A stretch of 59,192 nucleotides of DNA from an uncultured Rhodobiaceae bacterium (GTDB lineage Bacteria > Pseudomonadota > Alphaproteobacteria > RS24). A program made the position numbers and the translations under genes. The notes beneath the pieces are model-generated. The model was not told the DNA's origin. It did no database searches and was given only the letters and a program-made list of their open reading frames with translations. The DNA lies in contig CALEFA010000006.1 in NCBI GenBank assembly GCA_937876775.1, positions 1 through 59,192 of the forward strand. The letters are read 5' to 3'. Positions 54,892-59,192 of this stretch are shown piece after piece. Numbering within the stretch: position 1 is the stretch's first letter; the number at the start of each line of letters is the position of its first letter.

Positions 54892-55681
54892 TTAGCGCCT
54901 CGCTATGGGGGAATAATCCGGCGGCAAGAGCGTCATAACTATCGTCGAAATCGGCGTTATCATCAGCGGCGCAAGGAGCCACGGAACCGGCAAATTTTTG
55001 TAAATTCTCAAGGTTGAAAAAATATGGCTTATTGGCAAATGTGCTGGCCACCCATTGGAAAGACAGATTATTGCTCGCCGGGTCGCCATCTAAAAGGTGG
55101 GTAAGGAAAAATTGCGCTCCTGCCTGCCATGCGATATGGCGCCAATGAACAATATAAGCAGCTAAATACATGCGCGCGTGATTGTGCAGGTAACCGGTGT
55201 CGATTAATTGCTTGATGAAAAAATTCATCGCGGCGCTTGGGGTGCGGGCTTGGCGGATATCGTCAGGTAAAACGGTGGCATAATGGTTGGCTGGGTAGCC
55301 GGTTTTATAAGGCTCTATATCGCGCCAGATTTTAGCTGGTGACTGATGATAAATCCGCTGCCAAAAATCGCGCCAAGCAAGTTCTTGGACGAATTTTTCT
55401 ACCTGTTTAGGCGCCCCCTGCTGAATGGCTAGATTGCGGGTTTCGTTCAGCGTCACAATGCCGTGGCGAATATACGGCGATAAATAAGATACCGCCCCGT
55501 CGAGATAATTGCGGGTGCTGCCATAGGCCTGCGCGTCGAGCTGGGCCAAACGTGCGGCGCCGGCTTGACGTCCCCCTTCTGTCTGGCTGATGGGCTCGTC
55601 GGCAATCTCTGGCGAGAGGGCGCGCACATAGTCAATGAGGGCGCCACGGTCAGCGAAATCTTTTAGCAGTTTCTCTGTCAT
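54884..55681 (-). CDS. Photolyase/cryptochrome FAD-binding catalytic domain encoded alone
   Basis: 265 residues equivalent to the C-terminal half of photolyase. Signatures in order: YGSTRNYLDGAVSYLSPYIR, ELAWRDFWQRIYHQ, TGYLHNHARMYLAAYIVH, and LLDGDPASNNLSFQWVAS, the FAD-binding core. No alpha/beta antenna domain is attached; translation begins about 35 residues before the core. The antenna-like domain is encoded by the next gene, overlapping by 8 bases. Likely role is light-driven repair of UV lesions or a photosensor; which lesion is unknown. A sequencing frameshift does not explain it, because domain order is inverted. Confidence 0.85.
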   Translation of the reverse strand: MTEKLLKDFADRGALIDYVRALSPEIADEPISQTEGGRQAGAARLAQLDAQAYGSTRNYLDGAVSYLSPYIRHGIVTLNETRNLAIQQGAPKQVEKFVQELAWRDFWQRIYHQSPAKIWRDIEPYKTGYPANHYATVLPDDIRQARTPSAAMNFFIKQLIDTGYLHNHARMYLAAYIVHWRHIAWQAGAQFFLTHLLDGDPASNNLSFQWVASTFANKPYFFNLENLQKFAGSVAPCAADDNADFDDSYDALAAGLFPHSEALNG

Positions 55682-55810
55682 CTATCAGAGATAATGCGAT
55701 GGCAGGTTTCGTCCAGTTGGCATGATGTTTTTCATTGGCAGACGGGCGTGAATATGGTTTGTCTTGGCTTCTATCGAAAGCCAGTTTCATCAGCTGGAGT
55801 GGGGGCAAAC

Positions 55811-56764
55811 ATGTTCACATCACTGGGGGTGATTGCCCCCGTTATCGCTATTATTGCGACCGGATTTTTGGCGGCTTTGTTTGGCCTGTTTTCGGCGCAA
55901 CAAGTCGCCACCATGAACCGCATCGTTTTCTTGATTGCTGCGCCGGCTCTGCTGTTTCGTAATGTCGTTCTGACCCAAATTCCTGAGCTGGTCCCCTGGG
56001 GTTTGTTCATTTCCTATTACGGCGCCATGTTTATCTGTCTCGCGATGTCGCTGATCATCAGCCTTGTGGTGTTTGCTCAGCGCCGACAAGCCGAGCGGGT
56101 GATTATTGCTTTCGGCAGTTGTTTCTCCAATACGGTGATGTTGGGGATACCGATTATTTTGACGGCTTTTGGTGCAGCGGCCAGTCTGCCTTTGTTTTTA
56201 ATTTTGGCGTTTCATGGGCTTTTGGTGTTCAGCGTCGGCACATTTCTATTGGAGTTAAGCACTCGCCCGCAGATAGATTGGCGCCGGCTTGGCCCAGAGT
56301 TTCTGCGCAGCATGGCCAGCCAGCAGATTATGATTGCCTTATTGGCGGGCGTGATTTGGAATTTTACCGGCATTGGCCTGACCCCAGTGGTTGACCAATT
56401 TCTGGAGCTATTGGGTCAGGCGGCCATTCCCTTAGCTTTATTGGCGGTCGGCGGCCTGCTGGCGCGCACACCTTTTCGCGCCTCATTGTCGGGGGCTGCT
56501 TACATGAGTGTTTTTAAATTAGTGTTGATGCCGTTGATGGTTTTTGCCAGCGCCCGCTATTTGTTTGATTTACCGCCGATATGGGTGGCCAGCATTACGG
56601 TTCTGTCGGCCATGCCCACTGGCGTGTTCACCTCAGTGTTTGCCAGTCGTTATCAGGCAGCCGAACAAGAAGCCTCAAGTGCCATTGCCTTATCCAGCGT
56701 CGCTGGCATTGTGACCATTTCGGCATGGTTGATTTTTTTTCAGGATTTGGTCATCACACCGTAA
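55811..56764 (+). CDS. AEC (auxin efflux carrier) family permease
   Basis: Inner-membrane transporter with about ten spans in two five-span halves: FTSLGVIAPVIAIIATGF, NRIVFLIAAPALLFRN, SCFSNTVMLGIPIILTAFG, and C-terminal ASITVLSAMPTGVFTSVFAS. Bacterial AEC proteins move small carboxylates or amino acids. The ATG at 55811 has GGAGTGGGGG upstream; the frame upstream is hydrophilic and not conserved. 317 residues, normal. Confidence 0.88.
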   Translation: MFTSLGVIAPVIAIIATGFLAALFGLFSAQQVATMNRIVFLIAAPALLFRNVVLTQIPELVPWGLFISYYGAMFICLAMSLIISLVVFAQRRQAERVIIAFGSCFSNTVMLGIPIILTAFGAAASLPLFLILAFHGLLVFSVGTFLLELSTRPQIDWRRLGPEFLRSMASQQIMIALLAGVIWNFTGIGLTPVVDQFLELLGQAAIPLALLAVGGLLARTPFRASLSGAAYMSVFKLVLMPLMVFASARYLFDLPPIWVASITVLSAMPTGVFTSVFASRYQAAEQEASSAIALSSVAGIVTISAWLIFFQDLVITP

Positions 56765-56773
56765 ACACGCAAC

Positions 56774-56805
56774 AAAAAGGGCGCTTGCGATAAACACAAG
56801 CGCCC
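56774..56805 (-). terminator. Rho-independent terminator after the crotonase gene
   Basis: Perfect 9-bp stem GGGCGCTTG/CAAGCGCCC (56779-56787 and 56797-56805) with a nine-base loop, followed on the minus strand by TTTTT (56774-56778). It lies 25 bases past the crotonase stop and, in the other direction, ten bases past the AEC stop, so it may serve both. Confidence 0.85.
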
Positions 56806-56830
56806 CTCAAATTTAGCGTTCTGAGTTTGG

Positions 56831-57595
56831 CTATTCGCCTTTCCAGACAGGTGCACGTTTCTCAGCAAATGCCGTCGCGCCTTCGCGGGCATCTTTTGAG
56901 GAGAACACCGGATCCATAATGGCTTGCTGACGCTGCCAAATTTCATCATGTGGCCAGGTTTTATATTCCTGCATGATTTTCTTGGTGGCTGCGGTTGCCA
57001 ATGGGCCATTGCAGGCAATGCGGGCGGCCAATTTTTTGGCACCCTCAAGGGCTTGGCCAGTGGCGACAACTTCATTGATCAAACCAACATCAAGCATGCG
57101 TTGGGCTGTATAATGATCGCCTGTCAAAGCCATTTCCATGGCAATGCGTGGCGGAATTTGTTGTGGCAAACGGAACACGCCGCCAGCACCAGCCACCAAT
57201 GAGCGCTTCACTTCTGGAATGCCGAATTTGGTTGTTTCTGTCGCAACCACGAGGTCGCAAGCCAGAACCAGTTCAAACCCACCGGCCAGCGCATAACCTT
57301 CAGCAGCGGCAATCAGTGGTTTGGATGGTGAATATTGGGTGATGCCGCCAAAGCCACGGCCTTTGACGGTTGGTGTTTCGCCGGCCAAAAAGCCTTTCAA
57401 ATCCATGCCTGAGCAGAAGGTGCCGCCAGCGCCTGTCAGAATGGCGACGCGAATGTCATTGTCCGCTTCGAAATTGTCAATCGCCGCTGAAATGGCTTCT
57501 GCCATTGATTTATTCATGGCATTCTTGGCTTGCGGACGGTTCATTGTCATCGTCATGACGCCATCTTCTACCGATACAAGAAGTTCTTCACTCAT
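56831..57595 (-). CDS. Enoyl-CoA hydratase/isomerase (crotonase) family protein
   Basis: Acyl-CoA enzyme. NRPQAKNAMNKSM near residue 20, first oxyanion-hole segment LTGAGGTFCSGMDLKGFLAG near 55-74, second IAAAEGYALAGGFELVLACD near 100, then GIPEVKRSLVAGAGG. At the usual hydratase glutamates the sequence has FELVLACD and PEVKRSL, so hydratase chemistry is possible. 254 residues, normal. The ATG at 57595 is chosen since GAGGAG stands six bases upstream. Alone on its strand. Confidence 0.9.
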   Translation of the reverse strand: MSEELLVSVEDGVMTMTMNRPQAKNAMNKSMAEAISAAIDNFEADNDIRVAILTGAGGTFCSGMDLKGFLAGETPTVKGRGFGGITQYSPSKPLIAAAEGYALAGGFELVLACDLVVATETTKFGIPEVKRSLVAGAGGVFRLPQQIPPRIAMEMALTGDHYTAQRMLDVGLINEVVATGQALEGAKKLAARIACNGPLATAATKKIMQEYKTWPHDEIWQRQQAIMDPVFSSKDAREGATAFAEKRAPVWKGE

Positions 57596-57767
57596 TTTCA
57601 TCTCCTCTGAAAAACCTGATTAATTGCTATGTTTTGATGAGAAAATTGACCACGCGCGCTAACGCTTGTCAAATCATATGCTCAATTTGGCGTTTGACAA
57701 ATCGACGTTGCGGCTAGACAAATCACCGGATTTTGCGGTACTCAGTTGGCACCTTGGGGAGGGAATT

Positions 57768-58568
57768 ATGAAACCAGAAGTCATTGCTGTCTTAATCGTT
57801 TTTGCGCTTTTTTCTTTCATTGAAATGTGGCGCGTGGGCTTATTCAAAAAAGCCCAAGCGCGCGCCGGTGACGGCATGGTTGAGCTGATCAGCACGCTGA
57901 CTTTGTTGATTGTCACCCAGCCGATGATTTTATTCGTCGCTTTTATGCTGATGAGCCAATTCTTCCCAAGCTATGAAGGCAGTCTGGCTGGGCTCGCGAT
58001 TTGGGCACAGATTGGTCTGCTGCTTATCTTTGACGACATGCTGCAATATTGGTGGCACCGGCTTTCGCACACAGTGCCGTTTTTATATAAATTGCACCGG
58101 CCACACCACAATGCTGGATATATGAGCGTGCGCTTGGTTTATCGCAATTCCATCCTTTATTATATGACGATGCCGTCAATTTGGGGGTCGGCCGTCTTGG
58201 TCTATCTCGGTCTGGGCTGGACATATGCGTTTTACATTGTTGTCAAATTGACAGTCATCACCGGCGCTCATTGCGATGTGCAATGGGATGCGCCGTTGTA
58301 TAAAATCAAAGCGCTGTCGCCGATCATGTGGGTTGTTGAGCGGATTATTTCGACACCATCAACCCATTCGATGCATCACGGCAAACATAAGGCCGATGGC
58401 ATTACCCATTATAAAGGCAATTACGGCAATCTGCTGTTCTTCTGGGATGTGCTGTTTGGCACGGCTCAGATTACCCGTCAGCGGCCGCCCGAATATGGCG
58501 TCGAAGACTTGCCAGACAGCAGCGTTGGTGAACAATTATTATGGCCTTTGGTGCGGGTGAAATCTTAG
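57768..58568 (+). CDS. Sterol desaturase/fatty acid hydroxylase family membrane protein
   Basis: Di-iron membrane oxygenase. Histidine clusters HRLSH (near residue 100), HRPHH (near 115) and HSMHHGKHK (near 205) bind the metals; hydrophobic spans surround them (VIAVLIVFALFSFIEMW; LLIVTQPMILFVAFMLM). Family members hydroxylate or desaturate lipids, including 2-hydroxylation of fatty acids; regiochemistry unknown here. The start at 57768 has GGGGAGGG upstream. 266 residues. Nine bases before the DUF962 gene. Confidence 0.9.
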   Translation: MKPEVIAVLIVFALFSFIEMWRVGLFKKAQARAGDGMVELISTLTLLIVTQPMILFVAFMLMSQFFPSYEGSLAGLAIWAQIGLLLIFDDMLQYWWHRLSHTVPFLYKLHRPHHNAGYMSVRLVYRNSILYYMTMPSIWGSAVLVYLGLGWTYAFYIVVKLTVITGAHCDVQWDAPLYKIKALSPIMWVVERIISTPSTHSMHHGKHKADGITHYKGNYGNLLFFWDVLFGTAQITRQRPPEYGVEDLPDSSVGEQLLWPLVRVKS

Positions 58569-58577
58569 GAGGGCAAA

Positions 58578-58913
58578 ATGTCCGAGCAAAAATTGACAAG
58601 CTATGCCGCTTTCTGGCCGTTTTATTTACAAGAACACGCCAAGCCGGTGAGCCGCGCGCTCCACTATATTGGTACCAGTGGCGTTATTGGCTTCGCGATT
58701 GCTGGTTTGTGGTTGGATAATCTGGCGCTTTTGTGGCTGATGCCAGTTTTTGGTTATGGTTTTGCTTGGGCGGCACATTTCTTCGTTGAGAAAAATAAAC
58801 CTGCCACTTTTACCTATCCGCTGTGGTCTTTAATCAGCGATTTTAGAATGTATGGGCTGTTTGTCACCGGCCGATTACGCCCACATTTAGCTTCCGCTGG
58901 CGTCATTGATTAA
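58578..58913 (+). CDS. Mpo1-like (DUF962) membrane protein
   Basis: 111-residue membrane protein of the DUF962/YGL010w family. Conserved parts are [20 protein letters not shown], then [19 protein letters not shown] and [10 protein letters not shown], with the His residues that bind iron in yeast Mpo1. Yeast Mpo1 is a dioxygenase that shortens 2-hydroxy fatty acids by one carbon. The adjacent hydroxylase-family gene makes a two-step alpha-oxidation plausible, which is inference. AGGAGGG precedes the ATG. Confidence 0.88.
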   Translation: MSEQKLTSYAAFWPFYLQEHAKPVSRALHYIGTSGVIGFAIAGLWLDNLALLWLMPVFGYGFAWAAHFFVEKNKPATFTYPLWSLISDFRMYGLFVTGRLRPHLASAGVID

Positions 58914-58939
58914 AATATAGGCAAAAAATAATCCGTAAA

Positions 58940-58967
58940 TTTAACGCCTAAAAAATAGGCATATAAT
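58940..58967 (+). promoter_or_regulatory. Sigma-70-like promoter just ahead of a terminator
   Basis: TTTAAC (58940-58945) and TATAAT (58962-58967) are 16 bases apart, and the spacer holds the inverted repeat GCCTA/TAGGC. A start near 58974 would run into the terminator within about 45 bases, giving a very short RNA or a leader controlled by attenuation. Confidence 0.4.
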
Positions 58968-58993
58968 GGAAGCGATAAAATCTTCTCTGTGTT

Positions 58994-59020
58994 AAAGCCC
59001 CCGTTTGCTGGGGGTTTTTT
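58994..59020 (+). terminator. Rho-independent terminator after the DUF962 gene
   Basis: CCCCC/GGGGG stem (58998-59002, 59010-59014) extended by AAA/TTT pairs, with a seven-base loop, then six T (59015-59020). About 80 bases past the DUF962 stop, and directly in front of the sigma-54 promoter. Confidence 0.85.
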
Positions 59021-59022
59021 GT

Positions 59023-59040
59023 TTGGCACGTAAATTGCAT
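59023..59040 (+). promoter_or_regulatory. Sigma-54 (RpoN) promoter
   Basis: TTGGCACGTAAATTGCAT reproduces the -24/-12 consensus (TGGCACG, four bases, TTGCW) with exact GG-to-GC spacing. Predicted start near 59050, 27 bases before the ATG of a secreted protein with an AAAGGAG site. The inverted repeat GCATAAGT/ACTTATGC (59037-59044 and 59053-59060) overlaps the -12 element and start, a possible repressor site. An enhancer-binding activator would be required; no binding site was recognised upstream. Confidence 0.85.
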
Positions 59041-59076
59041 AAGTCGGGTAGCACTTATGCTGTAAAGGAGATTACT

Positions 59077-59192
59077 ATGACTAACTTTATTTTTTCTAAA
59101 TCGTCGCTCACCGCCGCTCTGTTGGCTGGTTCTATGTTGGCAACACCGGCTTTGGCCGTCACCATTAAAGGTAACATTGGTGCGACGACAGA
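59077..59192 (+). CDS. Secreted protein, N-terminal fragment (cut by window edge)
   Basis: Only 38 complete codons are present. The start ATG follows AAAGGAG at good spacing. The product begins with a clear signal peptide: a basic SKSS region, LTAALLAGSMLATPALA as hydrophobic core and cleavage site, then VTIKGNIGATT. The mature start is beta-strand-like; no family can be named. Being under a sigma-54 promoter, it belongs to a conditional regulon such as nitrogen, flagellar or surface functions, which cannot be decided here. Confidence 0.85.
   Translation, partial: MTNFIFSKSSLTAALLAGSMLATPALAVTIKGNIGATT

Overview
This is a gene-dense, roughly half-GC (judged by eye) chromosomal segment from a Gram-negative bacterium, most likely an alphaproteobacterium and plausibly a marine, SAR116-like lineage. 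Three conserved blocks support the class: proA-proB-obg-rpmA-rplU; dnaX-recR-rmuC-def-fmt-truA; and rpmH-rnpA-yidC-engB-argB-(DUF1036)-(HAD)-dapD-dapE, which converges on def-fmt-truA. DnaX without zinc-finger cysteines, a small SRP RNA and a short bL34 fit too. kdsB shows an LPS outer membrane. The genus-level guess is inference only. No phage, insertion sequence, integrase or CRISPR was seen.

Layout. 1-4.7 kb (minus strand): proline biosynthesis (proA, cut by the window edge, and proB), the GTPase Obg, ribosomal proteins bL27 and bL21 with a good promoter and leader hairpin, then a quinone-oxidoreductase-like gene. 4.7-5.06 kb: a 360-base intergenic region with an orphan minus-strand terminator (candidate sRNA), a 31-codon small ORF and a TetR promoter. 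5.06-9.6 kb: an accessory oxidation cluster of TetR regulator, medium-chain dehydrogenase, cytochrome P450 and membrane-anchored sulfatase. 9.6-11.7 kb: thiC behind a TPP riboswitch. 11.9-14 kb: a CYP153-type alkane hydroxylase P450 with a short-chain dehydrogenase.

14-21.9 kb: a peptide-salvage block, with leucyl aminopeptidase and an NlpC/P60 peptidase converging on yejABEF, an oligopeptide/muropeptide ABC importer. 22-25.2 kb: membrane cytochrome c, kdsB, pheA, nudC. 25.4-31.5 kb: SRP RNA, dnaX, recR, rmuC, def, fmt, truA. 31.5-39.2 kb: a long minus-strand housekeeping operon from rpmH down to dapE.

39.4-59.2 kb is more accessory: a TVP38-type membrane protein coupled to a flavin disulfide oxidoreductase; a P1 peptidase; tRNA-Arg(ACG); a TauD-family dioxygenase and MATE exporter; a 3-hydroxyacyl-CoA dehydrogenase and thioesterase; a penicillin/AHL-acylase family hydrolase; a lactone oxidase, DSD1-type PLP enzyme and ICMT-like protein; a zinc-ribbon/DUF3426 protein; glutathione peroxidase; a photolyase-like protein split into two genes in reversed domain order; an AEC transporter; a crotonase; a fatty-acid-hydroxylase-family protein coupled to an Mpo1-like DUF962 protein. 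It ends with a secreted protein behind a near-perfect sigma-54 promoter.

The most unusual items are the split photolyase, the sigma-54 promoter, the orphan terminator/candidate sRNA at 4.8-5.0 kb, the yej/NlpC/aminopeptidase salvage block, and the hydroxylase-Mpo1 pair. Gene packing is extreme: many same-strand neighbours overlap by 1-8 bases or are separated by one base, and several convergent genes share stop codons.
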